Below are positions 1 through 10,083 of a DNA stretch of 15,265 nucleotides, in pieces. The DNA comes from Leucogyrophana mollusca (taxonomy: Eukaryota; Basidiomycota; Agaricomycetes; Boletales): the NCBI GenBank assembly GCA_021014945.1, contig MU266774.1:1-15265 (forward strand), in the 5' to 3' direction. A program made the position numbers and the translations under genes. Under the pieces are notes generated by a model. It had not been told where the DNA came from. It ran no database searches and saw nothing but the letters and a program-made list of their open reading frames with translations. Numbering within the stretch: position 1 is the stretch's first letter; the number at the start of each line of letters is the position of its first letter.

Positions 1-116
1 GTCACAATCCGCGCTGCCTCTAGATTTAAACTCAGTTTTACCAGTCCGTCTATCGACGGCTTGCCTCATAGCACGGGCTGGTCACCAGTCTACTTTTCTC
101 TCTCGATTTCTCCCCC

Positions 117-835
117 ATGTCTTCAGTAGAATTATCTACTACGCTGCACCCCACAACCGGCTTTCATACAACGCTTTCGTCTCGCCTCCAAGTGAATCAG
201 ACGGGTCACCCACCGGAATGCTCCCTTTATATCTTGCATACTTTCTCGCCCCATCTCATCGTCGACCCATACGAGCTCATTGACCGCCATCTCCCTTTCG
301 AATTCTTCGGAGCATCGAATCTCGAGCTACCTGCCTGGGCGGTTGATCAAAACAGCACTTATCTGTTACTCAAGCTCGCTGCGAGCGTACATACACTAAG
401 CCTAATGTCGGAGGTCTCCTTTGATGTACCCCTCCATGTTCGATATGGCACACCTATCCTTGGCGGTTCAAGTCATGTGGTCGAGGTCACCGCGCCGACA
501 TGCTTCTGGGCTTGTCCTTCTACCTGTACGCCCGTGGATCCAATGCCGTTTGTTCAAGTTCTGACTCGATCCAAGTCGATACACTCTCCCAAACCCTCAC
601 TGACATACCCAGCGCTGTATATTCCTCTGTTCAGCCATCATCTCGACTCTCAGCCGTTGGGCTCACTGGAATCCTAGCACCTACCAACATCGCTATCCCA
701 CTGGGTAGATTAGAGGATCTTTCAATGGTCGAGGACGGTACCGGCACTGTCATCACGCTCGCCTTTTTGTGGATACTGTTTCAGTCCTACGTGGTGGCAC
801 ACAGGTTGGAAGGTCGGCATCACAAACAAGAATGA
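117..835 (+). CDS. PBN1: PIG-X/PBN1-type subunit of GPI mannosyltransferase I
   Basis: Predicted ER membrane protein of 217 aa in two exons (117-547, 613-835). The 65-nt intron has donor GTTTGT, a CTGAC branch site and a CCCAG acceptor, and joins two different frames. Family features seen: the luminal-domain signature FDVPLHVRYG near residues 102-111, followed by a short strand ending in CFWACP (129-134); then GRLEDL and one membrane helix near residues 189-205 with a short basic tail. PIG-X/Pbn1 stabilises the catalytic PIG-M/Gpi14 subunit that adds the first mannose to the GPI precursor in the ER lumen. The length fits the family. The ATG at 117 is the first one in frame; only 116 bp of upstream sequence is in view, so a further upstream exon cannot be excluded. 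It converges on the Rho gene 124 bp downstream and lies near GPI1, another GPI-anchor gene. Confidence 0.88.
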
Positions 836-959
836 TGTGCGGCGATTTCAACCTGCTCGTTAGAATGCAAGTGATGAATGAAACGAGATATGCATCAGTA
901 TGTACAAGCCATGCACGGCAAGCGTACTAATCCCATGCCAATGCTATCTGTACTCATGG

Positions 960-1761
960 CTATACCACCACACATCGCCGTTGTTTTACCATCTTACCCC
1001 ATCGGCCCTTCATGCTCTGACTGAGAGCCAAATTAAACACGTCTCGAACCCCACTGCCAGTCTTTGCGGAACACTCGATGTACTTGGCACCGATTTCCTT
1101 TGCAACATTAGCACCTTGTTCTGGTGTTACGGGCGCTTGGCCCTGGGCGCCCAACATTCGCCGCGTTTGGTCGTCTCTTCTGAGGTCCGTCTTTGTGCCC
1201 ACTAGAATGAGCGGTGTACCTTCACAGAAGTGGGCCACTTCTGGATACCACTACGGGAAGACTGTGAGCTGGGAGTCGATGTGCGTCTATGCGTGCTACA
1301 ATACCTTGTCTTGGACATTTCCGAGACTAACAGGAAAGTCAATAGAGAATACTATGAGAATAACATCGCTCTCGGGGTAACTTAGAGGTCGAAGACGATC
1401 GTATTCCTCCTGACCGGCAGTATCCCATAGCGCAAGTTCCACGAGCTTTCCATCAAACTGGACTTGGGTCACATAGTTCTCGAAGACGGTTGGTATATAA
1501 GCCTGCCCACAGATTCATTATCGTTCTGCATCCCTGTTCGTTATAAATGCTGAATGTACATACCTCGGGGAACCGGTTCTCTGCATATACGATAAGAAGA
1601 CAGGTTTTCCCACATCCACCTTTGTGTGAGGAAAGCTGAACGACGGTATGGTGGATAAGTCAAACGTCTCACGTACCATCACCCACAACCACTAGCTTCT
1701 TCTTCACGTCTGGTCTGCGCGGAAGACCTGAAGATTGGTCTGCTTGGTACGACAAGTCCAT
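960..1761 (-). CDS. Rho-family small GTPase, Rho4-like
   Basis: Predicted 209-aa GTPase in four exons (1761-1677, 1619-1564, 1502-1305, 1250-960) with introns of 57, 61 and 54 nt. All G boxes are intact: P-loop GDGGCGKT (27-34, with a split glycine codon at intron 1), effector loop PTVFENY with switch Thr52, WDTAGQ (73-78), TKTD (132-135) and ECSAKTG. The Rho insert helix is present after TKTD, and the protein ends in the CAAX box CVVV after a basic stretch, so it should be prenylated and act at the plasma membrane. Rho proteins control actin, septation and cell-wall synthesis. The [11 protein letters not shown] loop and the KWYPEV..HFC segment resemble fungal Rho4 more than Rho1, Rac or Cdc42, but the subfamily is a judgement from memory. 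The start ATG at 1761 lies 22 codons before the first beta strand and fits the usual N-terminal extension. The gene is transcribed divergently from GPI1. Confidence 0.92.
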
Positions 1762-1960
1762 TGTATCCGGTTTGATTGGGGGAAGCGTGGGCGTGTCGTC
1801 GGTGTATAGAGACCTCGAACAGGAATTTGAAACAGATACACACTAGTCAGAGAGCCAGGTTCAAGTGACACTGGGTAATAGGACGGAAACGCGGTTGTGG
1901 TGAGCGCACAGCCACTATATATAGTCCACACTCGATTGAGCCAGGGTAGTGGACTACAAT
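1762..1960. promoter_or_regulatory. Divergent promoter shared by the Rho GTPase and GPI1
   Basis: The two start codons lie 199 bp apart on opposite strands, so both genes must use this interval or reach into each other. A perfect TATATATA at 1916-1923 lies 38 bp before the GPI1 ATG; being self-complementary it could serve either direction. No other motif stands out. Confidence 0.6.
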
Positions 1961-4366
1961 ATGGACACTACAATCTTTTGGCCATCGGATGTCTCTTATG
2001 ATGGCTTCTGCTATGGATGGATACTTCCTGCAGTGTGTGTCGCGGGAGTGCTTGTTGCAGACAGCGTACGTCATTTTGCTTCCAGCGTCTCTTGTCAGGC
2101 TGACCGAGGTAGAGTGCAGATCGCGCAGGCCAACTCAGTGTTGGACCACGTCTATCTCTCGAAACACTACCTATCACTGGAAAATTTGTGCGGTAGACCC
2201 GCGATCCTCGGCCGGTGTACTTTTCGTCAATCAATGGACGTGCGAGATCGAGATTGCTTCCCTCCCGACATCGAGGACTGTGGCGGAAGCCTAGGCAGAC
2301 TCCCGAACTTCAAGTAGGTGTCGTGGCTGCATGCAGGCAATATAGTGAAATCGAATTTCTGTTCCATGAGTAGCTCTCGTCCCTACCACGTCATTTACTA
2401 CCGTCGCCATGAGGCCACTTCCATGAGATTCTATAGCATGGACGATCCGTGGCTCACGACAATCGGTCGTCGGACACTTGCGAGACCACCGTTTCATGAA
2501 TCCTTTATGGAGCACGACTTCACTGGCACAAGGAACGTCCCGCTTACTCCTGGAAAGAGCATTACACTTATCAACCAGGTGGAACATCTTCGATCTTGGT
2601 AATAAAGCTACTCACTTCCATTTGCCAGTGGAATTCAGCAAAGCAACTTCACCATTTGGTGGAGACCAGCGGCATGAAATTTCATTTGAATAGCACTAGC
2701 CAAAGTTCTCGCATCTCTTCTATCGGATCTTTGCTCTTGACATTCATGCAGAGCAGCCAGTGTTTGCAGAGGATCTCTGGCGTGCTGCATTCTATTGCTG
2801 TACTGTCTATGCGACTAGGATTTGTTAGCACTGCAGGTAAGCTGAGGTCACTCCTCAGCTGTTCATACTTGACAACAACCAGTCCAGCAGTTGGATGTAA
2901 GGACGAGAAATTTTATCCGCATACTTGCGGCATCCCACAACATACGCAGCCAACGTGTTTCACCCTCTCAGTATATCGAGTAAAAACTTCGCTATCAAAA
3001 TGTTTATGCCACTCATCCAGCCCTAGGTTTTATAATGGCGTGTGGATAATCTTGAACGATATCATTATCGGGGTCGCTTTTCGGCGGTTCCTTCGCGACA
3101 ATCGCGTTCTTCTAGCTGAAATGATTGTCCGAGGACTCGAGGTATTACTTTCATTGCGAAGCGGCCCATTTAGTTGACTGTTGACTATACTCATATAGGT
3201 TGTCACTGTGGGGTGGATACAGAATACCCTGGTTTGGCTGGACAGCTGGCCAGCAGGACTGAAGCTCAATACAGAACTCAGTAGATTCTATGCTTATAGC
3301 TTCATAGGCATGATGGGACTGTGGAAACGTGCGTCCTCCTCTTCTTAGATAAATCCAATGCTCCAGGTGTTCGGCTAGGATTGTTTGGGCTTTGGTTACC
3401 CATGATTCCGGTCACGATCGGTGTGGTGGAGATAGCCAGCTGTTTTGGGGTAACAATGGTTTTATCTCTATTATCGGACTTTCTGTGCCTGTTAACGGTC
3501 CATATCCATCTGTGTTATGTCGTTTCATCAACCATCTACCATCATGTATTGAGGTTGGTTGGGTCACTGTGGAATCTTTTCCGCGGTACGTCTTTTCAGT
3601 CGTGCACTTATTCGTACGCTAATGATGAAAGCAGGAAAGCGGTATAACGTACTCCGAAATCGGACAGATTCTTGGGACTATGACGTCGACCAACTTCTGC
3701 TGGGCACGATACTGTTTACCCTGGTCGCGCACCTATTCCCTACGATTATGGTCTACTATGCACTTTTCGCGCTGGTGAGGTGACACGTGCCGAGGCTTGC
3801 TTCAAGCTCCCTTTAATTTACTCATGGGTGCTTTCAACCAGTTGCGGTTATCAATAATTATCCTTCATGCGAGCCTGGAAACCATTTTGGCTTTCATGAA
3901 CCATTTCCCCCTCTTCGCACTAATGCTCAGGGCGAAGGATTCTCAAAGGTCGCCTGGTAAACGGCTGTCCTCTCCAGTGTCATTCTTTGCAAGTTTTAAC
4001 ATCTTCTGGTTTCAGGGAGAATATCCATGCTCAATATGCTGGGGGAAAACACAGACGGTCGTGTGGTTATGGTCGAGGTTAATCCCCTTACCTGGGTTCT
4101 CAGTGTGATATAAGCCATTTAACGTCTGCTTCCCAACAGAGTCATCCGTTACCATTCTCAGTTATTTTCGTTCAGTATGGTGCGTTTGCCTGTGGACGTA
4201 TGGATGATGCCATGCTAATGCTAGGCCAGTGGAACTTTGGTATCGTCTCGCTGAGCACTACCATCCATCGCGGTTGGCGCGGTACATCTTCATCGGCCAA
4301 CTGATCACAGTGATTCCTCGCGATTCCATCCACTACCTATCAAACAAATCACTGGACAATGCATAG
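1961..4366 (+). CDS. GPI1: PIG-Q/GPI1 subunit of GPI-GlcNAc transferase
   Basis: Predicted 584-aa multi-pass ER protein, 13 exons: 1961-2065, 2120-2313, 2374-2578, 2629-2836, 2883-2979, 3027-3141, 3199-3328, 3379-3585, 3635-3774, 3842-3956, 4016-4077, 4140-4179, 4230-4366. Gpi1 belongs to the complex that transfers GlcNAc to phosphatidylinositol, the first step of GPI-anchor synthesis on the cytosolic ER face. Family blocks seen in order: FWPSDV near the N-terminus, VIYYRRH, SVLSMRLG-like text, FYNGVWIILNDIIIGVAF, WLDSWPAGLKLN, then the core Gpi1 domain with RNRTDSWDYDVDQLLLGTIL and HFPLFALMLRAKD. Several hydrophobic segments follow in between. Splice choices are clear for most introns (46-67 nt). 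Two acceptors are ambiguous by whole codons: 3020 or 3026, and 3366 or 3378. Exon 2 (residues 36-100) is the least certain part because it lacks recognisable family motifs. The 3' end faces SAE2 at 103 bp. Confidence 0.9.
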
Positions 4367-4469
4367 ACTTCGTGATTTAGGACTTGCTTCAGTCATGTCG
4401 CTGTACATATCTCCCATTCTCCGTCCTTTTGGGACTTTAGATGGTACAAAACATACGTTTTGGAGTGAC

Positions 4470-5843
4470 TCACCCCGCTTCTTTCTCCACAAGATTCATC
4501 TTTTGTCTGTGCATTTGCTCTGCGCGATGGTTAATGTCCGAGGCCTCTTGAGTATCCGGAAAGCCAATATTCCAATAGCCAGGCGGCGTTTTGGCCCTAT
4601 GCCAATGATGGCGATGCTTAGAGATTTCCTGTTTGTGTTGCGCGACATTGTCTGCGTCTTCCTTGAGATACGCGTCTTCAGGGGACTCCACGTCGGCCTT
4701 GCACGGGCGTCCTTTCGTGGGGGACGATGCAGGAGAACGCCATAGCGGTTGCTGGAGGCGCTGAGGGAGGGATCCGATAGCGTCATAATACTGCATCAAA
4801 CCAGATGCATAAAAACGACAGTTCCATTGAAGGAAAAGAGCACGTACATCACGACAGCATTCGCAGTCACCGGCCAACATGCCTTTCCTCTGCTCTTGAT
4901 TTCTGATCACTGTGTCATATTGAAATGCTAGCCCGTCATTTTTGTCCTGCCTGATCATAAATCTGGAGTTAATCGTATCTCGGCCACCGCTACAACCATC
5001 TTCAGATACTTCCAGAGTGAAAAGGAGCACAGGTACTCACAATGCTCGAGCATATCTCCCACGCCCCTTGTAATGGTGATAGGGGCCTTCTTGTCCCGCA
5101 GCAATGCACTGGTGGGGTGCTGATCAAGGTCGTCAGACTGGTCAATACGTTGTGCGTGCGACGGCTTGCCATTTAGTTTGCTTGCTTGGAGTATATGCGG
5201 TTCTGCAGGCCCATATCCGTATCTCCCATCGCAGGTCATTTCAGGTCGCTTGGATGGTATGTCGCGATACGCGTCAGGGTCTGGGCTTGAGGTCGTGGAG
5301 TCGGCGCTGATGGGAAGCGGTAGCTCGTTTGGCGTATCGTAATGTCCGAGCTTCTGCTTCTTGGGCTTCACCGGGGAATCAGCTACGATAAGCAGCTCAG
5401 GATCGATTCGATGGGGCTTTGCACCGGGGGTGGGGCTGATCTTGCTCGACGCTTGCTGATATGAGTGGCGAAGAATGAACAAATGGTGCCGACTTACAAA
5501 GTAGAACTTCTCCTACATTGCATGGCATCTCTTCATCTTCGAAGACATTCAGGTCCGGCCCTATTTCCTCGAAGAGCCTGAGTTTTTCTTTTGCGGAGGG
5601 CTTTGAACTCGTTTCGCGATCTTCATCGGCCAAGGACATGCGAGCCTCTTCTTTTCTGTGATTGTCGTGGAGCCACCTTTTGAAGTCTCTCCACTTTTTG
5701 TAGTCGAGCTTGTATCGTCTAGCGGCTCTTTCCTTCACTTCCAGAAGGGAATCATACTGCTTCTGAAGATGAGCGAGTTCAGCTTGTAGGGAAGCTATTT
5801 TGAACTGCAAGGTGACTGATGCCACAGGCAGACTGGAAGGCAT
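4470..5843 (-). CDS. SAE2/Ctp1/CtIP-type DNA end resection factor
   Basis: Predicted 402-aa nuclear protein in four exons (5843-5498, 5451-5041, 4978-4848, 4790-4470; introns 46, 62, 57 nt). Family role: phosphorylated Sae2/Ctp1/CtIP activates the Mre11-Rad50-Nbs1 nuclease to open protein-blocked DNA ends for homologous recombination and meiosis. The N-terminus is a coiled coil (about residues 8-60) ending in YKLDYKKWRDFKRWL. The middle is poorly conserved and proline/serine rich. The C-terminal domain is diagnostic: GDCECCRD (289-296, Cys291/293/294), YYDAIGSLP, then the KHRHHW basic motif (354-359) and TPPGYWNIGFP (364-374). Thr364 in TP lines up with the CDK site conserved in CtIP. Acceptors at 5000 and 4979 for intron 2 both keep the frame; 4979 gives the better family match. 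An MCB-like box lies upstream. Confidence 0.9.
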
Positions 5844-6082
5844 GTTGGAGTGCGAGCAAGCTCTGCGTGATGGCGAATATTATCCCTTCTCACCTGTGTG
5901 GCACCGTGTATGCCGAGCGTGGTGCGATCTACACGGTTGAGATGCACCTAGTCTGCGGGCAATTGCACGGTCGATACCGTAGGTCGACGATTCACCGTTT
6001 TTGGACGCAGCCAGCGACAAGCGCTGTCACTATATATTGGCTGAGTCACTGAGGTCGTGTCATCACGCACGCAATCAACGAG

Positions 6083-6088
6083 ACGCGT
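6083..6088. promoter_or_regulatory. MCB-type ACGCGT box upstream of SAE2
   Basis: A perfect ACGCGT at 6083-6088 with a second ACGCG at 6093-6097, about 240 bp upstream of the SAE2 start codon. In yeasts this is the binding site of MBF, which drives G1/S expression of replication and repair genes. Function here is inferred; a 6-mer occurs often by chance. Confidence 0.3.
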
Positions 6089-6160
6089 CAAGACGCGCCT
6101 GGTAAATCAGTTTAACTGGGACATTTTACCAAGGTCCCGTAAAACGGCGAGGTCACGTGC

Positions 6161-6182
6161 CGCCTGCCTTATCGGGCAGGCG
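6161..6182. repeat. Hairpin, 8-bp perfect stem
   Basis: CGCCTGCC (6161-6168) and GGCAGGCG (6175-6182) form a GC-rich stem with a 6-nt loop. It lies outside any gene model and upstream of SAE2. No U tract follows, and fungal Pol II does not use such terminators, so the role is unknown. Confidence 0.5.
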
Positions 6183-6454
6183 CTGGGTCATCGACGTGTG
6201 CTTTGCTTCCGCCCCATGCAACCAAGTTCACGTCGACGTGTCTCTAGTGGTGTCGTAGTCCAGTCCTGAACCATGGTTCGAACCCGAATTTTGGTCCAGT
6301 TCCACCAAGTTCAATTCAAGATCCAAGTATAGCAGAGAACCGGATGTGTCAGCGGTTCCCGGTTCCCTCATTCCTCTCAAGGTTCTTAGACCATTCTGCA
6401 GAGCTCCGAACGGTCCTGAACGGTGAACCTCCAAGTCCAAATGAAGGTTTTCCA

Positions 6455-6462
6455 CCTCACGG
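6455..6462. repeat. Left target-site duplication of the Ulp1 transposon
   Basis: CCTCACGG, identical to 10272-10279 and directly abutting the left terminal inverted repeat. Confidence 0.82.
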
Positions 6463-6545
6463 AGGACCCCCGACAATGGGGGAGGAGGCCTGATCCTCAA
6501 AGTCAAAAATACCCCTTTATTTGTCCGGACAAAATTTCAAAATTT
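6463..6545 (+). repeat. Left terminal inverted repeat
   Basis: The outer block (6463-6485) matches the inverse of 10249-10271 almost perfectly, including GACAATGGGGG. After a divergent spacer an inner block around 6522-6545 (TGTCCGGACAAAATTT and an AAATTT repeat) matches the inverse of about 10208-10233. Confidence 0.8.
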
Positions 6546-6554
6546 GAGCCGTTT

Positions 6555-6660
6555 TGTCCGGACTAGCACAGGCATTCATCATTTGAAGCAAATTTTGTCC
6601 GGACTCTGAGAACAGGCCCTGGATAGGGCAGATTTTGTCCGGATTAGGTGAACAGGCCTC
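6555..6660 (+). repeat. Left subterminal iterons TGTCCGGA...ACAGGC
   Basis: Three copies of a unit made of TGTCCGGA, 6-9 variable bases and ACAGGC, starting at 6555, 6596 and 6636. An additional TGTCCGGACA at 6522-6531 belongs to the inverted repeat. Such subterminal arrays are usual transposase-binding sites in DNA transposons; binding here is inferred. Confidence 0.7.
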
Positions 6661-6759
6661 GAAAAAGCTCAATTTTGCCCTGTAGACAGCGCACAGAGCA
6701 CGGGAATGACGAGAATTTGCTGCGGACGATAGCGACTACAACAGGGCATTCGAAAATTA

Positions 6760-9700
6760 CTATGCATCTCTGTTATCACCAGAATGCCCCTTGGTGGGAG
6801 CAGCTTTCCTTCTCGCGCCGCTCAGAGACTTGGCGGCGGCGAGTAAAGCAGGTAATCTGTTTCGCAATTCATGGCGCCGCAGAGTATCAATATGCTCCTT
6901 GTCAAGTACGCGATTCCGGGGGTCCGGAGCTAGCTCCGGAGATCGCAACAAGATAAGCGGAGAGATACAACAGGGAAGATAAGGGACTTGGCTTCAGTTT
7001 GTGCACTGCGCCCTTCTGCGGACTTGGTCCCAGTATTTCGGAGGAAGTGGAGATCGAGGAATCTAAGAGAAGGGGACTGAGGGTGGAGGTTGTGTCCGGA
7101 GATCGGAACACACGGAGGAACGGAGGTTGAGCAAGGAATCAACTTTGTTGATATTCGAACTGAGTACAAACGATGTACAGTACAGGCTTTTATACTACAA
7201 GTATTTCGGAGCTAGATGTGGATAGCTAACACAAAGTGAGTATAGTATAAATCGTCTAACAAAAAGATATGTCAACGGAGCATAGGGAATGGAGCCAGAG
7301 CTCGGAGGAAATGGAGGCTATTGTTAAGACGAGACAAAAGGACTGACAGTTGTCATATAAACAATAAAGACAATAAGTAGTACATAGGCAGAGTATATCG
7401 TATAAGGAAACAGACAATAAAGGAACATACAGAGGAGGTATTACAAGGTTGGAGGACCGGAGACAGAGGCGGAGGAACGGAGATGTGTGCGCGTATGCAC
7501 GGGATATGACACTCCTTCTGAACACGGTTAAGGTCTTTGTATGTGATTCCATAAACCTCGAAGGCAACTACGTGCGGAGCACGAGCACCCCCTCCCTGTG
7601 CAGGAGTGTGAAGGAGGTACCCAGGAAGGAGTGGTGCAGCTTCCGGTGTGATGCCCAAACAAGGAAGGATCTCGCTATCTGGTTCCAAGTTTGTTTCCTG
7701 CTTCTGCTTCTGCTTCTCCGTCTGCTTCTGCTTCATTGGCCGTGCCCAGTCCGATATGAGGCCAACCCTGCCCTTTGCATCACACTGCACAACATGCTCA
7801 ACGAACCTCGCCGTGTCATATGGCACTTTCTGCCTGTACCACTTCCCACACTTCGAGTGCCAAACCTGCCAGCCTTCGTCCCCATACCGAAAGCATGCAT
7901 GCCAATCGTGGAGCTGACAGGTATATTCATAATTTTCTCTCTTTGCATCATTTATCTTGAGGCTTCCATCTCGGATTGCAGCCTTCAGTTTCTGCTCTGC
8001 CATTGCTGATCGACTGATCCCAACCTGGCCGAACATTGTGGAGTCGTCAATGGTAGCCTTTGGCTTTTTCGTGATTGATCCAGTTGGTGCGTCTGATGAC
8101 TGACTGATATCCGCTGATGATGACCTTCTCTTTCTCCCAGCTGGAATATGTGCACTCGATGTAGTAGGTGGGTCACGATCACAAGACATGGATTCCACAG
8201 TAGTGTCCACACTGATGTCTGGAGCCGAAGATGAGGGAGAATCCGGAGGAAGTGAAGCAGGATGTTCGCTGAATTCAGCTTGAGAGAAGCCGTCGTCAGA
8301 CACACTTTCCAGCATCTCTTGCATTACCAGCGTATCATCAGGCTCAGAGTCGTTAAGACAGCCTCGTGGTAAGTCATCGTGTTCGTCTGTGTCCATCCCT
8401 CCAAAAGACACAGCGCAGTCCCCAATCAAATGCATATCCCACACTGGTATTGAATGGTAATCAAGTTGCTCCATTGACCCCTGCTCTCACCTGATAAGTA
8501 TGAAAGTTGTTGTATAACAGGACAACTCGACTCACTAAGGTAATCTCGCTTTCCGCGAGCTCGACAAATAGTAAAATCCGCATCACGAATTGTTTTGCAT
8601 GGGTGAAAAGCTCGTCTCCAAAAGCATTGTGCGCAATTGTATTGACCACACAAATTCCACAGGAAAACTGGTCATTCTGGACACCGTGTGTCAAAGTGTC
8701 ACCTTCGTCTTTGAATGGTGACCCAAACTCCTTCCTCAACCACGTTTGAGCAGCACGGATGACCTTGATAGGCTTTGAGTTTGATGAAACATAAACTTAT
8801 GATAATCGAGCAGCATGTTACTGACATACCATATCGTAGAGACCGCCTGTTAAAATCAACACAAAACGCAACCCAGTGATTGTTGTTGATGTGCCCAGGG
8901 AAGTATAGGATGGTATGTTGACCGGACTTGAGAACTGATGTGTAGTGACGCAGATGTGGAAGTGCCACCGCCTGTGCATAAGGATGACTATCCGCTGATA
9001 CGAGGTTGGTGGAAAACTGCAATGGAGCTATGATTGTAGACTTGGATATGTCAGGGAAAAGGTGCACTCGTTCCCTGAGGTGATGCATGGCCAAGTTGAT
9101 GATGTCGTCATCGAGCCATTGCTCTGAAAGCAGCGGTGCAAGGGTCTCAACACCCAGTCCTCTCACCACTCTGCGTAAAGTAGCTCCCCATCCCAAGTCT
9201 CCCATCTTCTCTAGTGCGTTATCGGATTCCACAAGGCAGGGAGTCTTATGACTCTGGCTCGTTTGCGTCAACCACTGGTTAGCACCCTGCCATATCCTCC
9301 TTTTCTTTAACACAATTGACATCTCCTTCCAGTAAGTGATAGCCCATAACGGGAGTCTCAAATCCTTGCCGTATCGCCAATCCACCAAGGATCTCGCTCC
9401 ATCAAACCAAGCTTGTCCTAACGCTTTTTCGATTTTTTGTATCCATTCCGCAGGGGGGATTTTCCGGGTTTCGAGGCAAGTCGCATCTTCATTCGGTTCT
9501 AGCTTGCTGAAGCACTTATCTGCTCGTTCTTGAACCAGAACTGAGGGCTGGGTGGGTGAAGGGGCTCGGAGGAGATCCAGGATAGACAGGTTGACGTCGG
9601 GCAGATACGAGGAATAGGAGGGTGGTATAGCAATAAGAGCAGCCAGAGCAGTGAGGATGTATGAGGGAGTATCAGAAGCTGGGTATTTCCCACAATCTAT

Positions 9701-9769
9701 CCATTCTCTACTATCGAATACGGCGGTTGTGTTGTCATCAATCTCAATGGTGGTATTGCTGTCCGGCAT
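6760..9769 (-). pseudogene. Ulp1-type (C48) cysteine protease gene of the transposon, split by a solo LTR
   Basis: Exons: 9769-8822, 8772-8536, 8480-7512, and, beyond the LTR, 6894-6760; about 762 aa without the insertion. Ulp1-family proteases cleave ubiquitin-like SUMO conjugates; copies in fungal transposons have no proven substrate. The domain spans about residues 215-370: LSEQWLDDDIINLAM, then NNNHWVAF with catalytic His298, and QNDQFSCGICVVN with Gln348 and catalytic Cys354. The expected Asp after RYG is not found (see findings). The C-terminal half is acidic and Ser/Pro rich with a GRKRR nuclear signal, a Cys606-x17-His624-x3-Cys628 finger-like segment, a Lys/Gln repeat (about 7695-7740) and HELRNRLPALL near the end. 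Intron 2 (8481-8535) has GTGAGT; intron 1 is irregular. The LTR inserts 612 bp after residue Glu718 and introduces a frame that ends at 7353. Confidence 0.8.
6900..7511 (-). mobile_element. Solo LTR inside the Ulp1 gene
   Basis: A 612-bp block beginning TGTCA and ending TGACA, flanked by the perfect 5-bp duplication CTCCT (6895-6899 and 7512-7516). No retrotransposon coding sequence lies inside, so it is a solo LTR left by LTR-LTR recombination. A TATAAAAG box on the minus strand (7194-7187) suggests it reads leftward, the same direction as the gene it interrupts. Short CCGGAG and GGAGGAACGGAG motifs recur through it. Confidence 0.85.
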
Positions 9770-10083
9770 AGTATGGTATGGAGGAAAGGCATTCAGCAGA
9801 CCAGCTGTTGGTCTCGGATACTCAATATCGCGCTGTCAAATCAAGGCAGACCAAATATCATTACACAGATACCACTAGTACAAGCTAATACACCACTTGA
9901 ATCGACGAAGCACCTTTGTTAACACCAGCAATGTGGACTGTTGTCGGCTTACTATAGTTTCAGCACTTACTAGCTATAGCTATTTGAGAAGGAACTGATT
10001 GCATTCAACGCTTAATGGCAGCCCCCGCACGCATGAGCGGAAGCAGGCGGGGGTGCCATCATCCGAGCAGGCCTGACCAGAAA
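9770..10083. other. Upstream region of the Ulp1 gene inside the transposon
   Basis: About 310 bp without a convincing gene. It must hold the promoter of the minus-strand protease gene. No clear TATA box was identified. Confidence 0.4.

Larger units (their letters stand above)
5844..6454. other. Intergenic stretch between SAE2 and the Ulp1 transposon
   Basis: About 610 bp with no convincing gene; short frames here have no recognisable content. It holds the presumed SAE2 promoter, an E-box CACGTG at 6154-6159, a hairpin at 6161-6182 and a perfect 12-bp palindrome GAACCATGGTTC near 6268-6279. The right part is immediately flanked by the transposon target duplication. Confidence 0.5.

Noticed and set aside
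526..653. Alternative PIG-X intron from GTACGC at 526 to CAG at 653
   Set aside because: It keeps the frame but is 128 nt long and removes well-fitting residues; 548-612 has a better donor, branch site and length.
6260..6300. GGTTCGAACCC (6275-6285) resembles a tRNA B box, suggesting a tRNA gene or SINE
   Set aside because: No T stem pairs around it, no acceptor stem is present and no good A box lies at the right distance; the motif is part of a GAACCATGGTTC palindrome.
7353..7560. Hydrophobic tail of the minus-strand ORF ending at 7353, which looks like a membrane anchor on the protease
   Set aside because: These residues are translated from the inserted solo LTR, not from the original gene.
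7449..8009. Plus-strand 186-aa ORF with leucine-rich run
   Set aside because: It is the antisense shadow of the Ulp1 exon; the leucine run is the complement of the Lys/Gln repeat.
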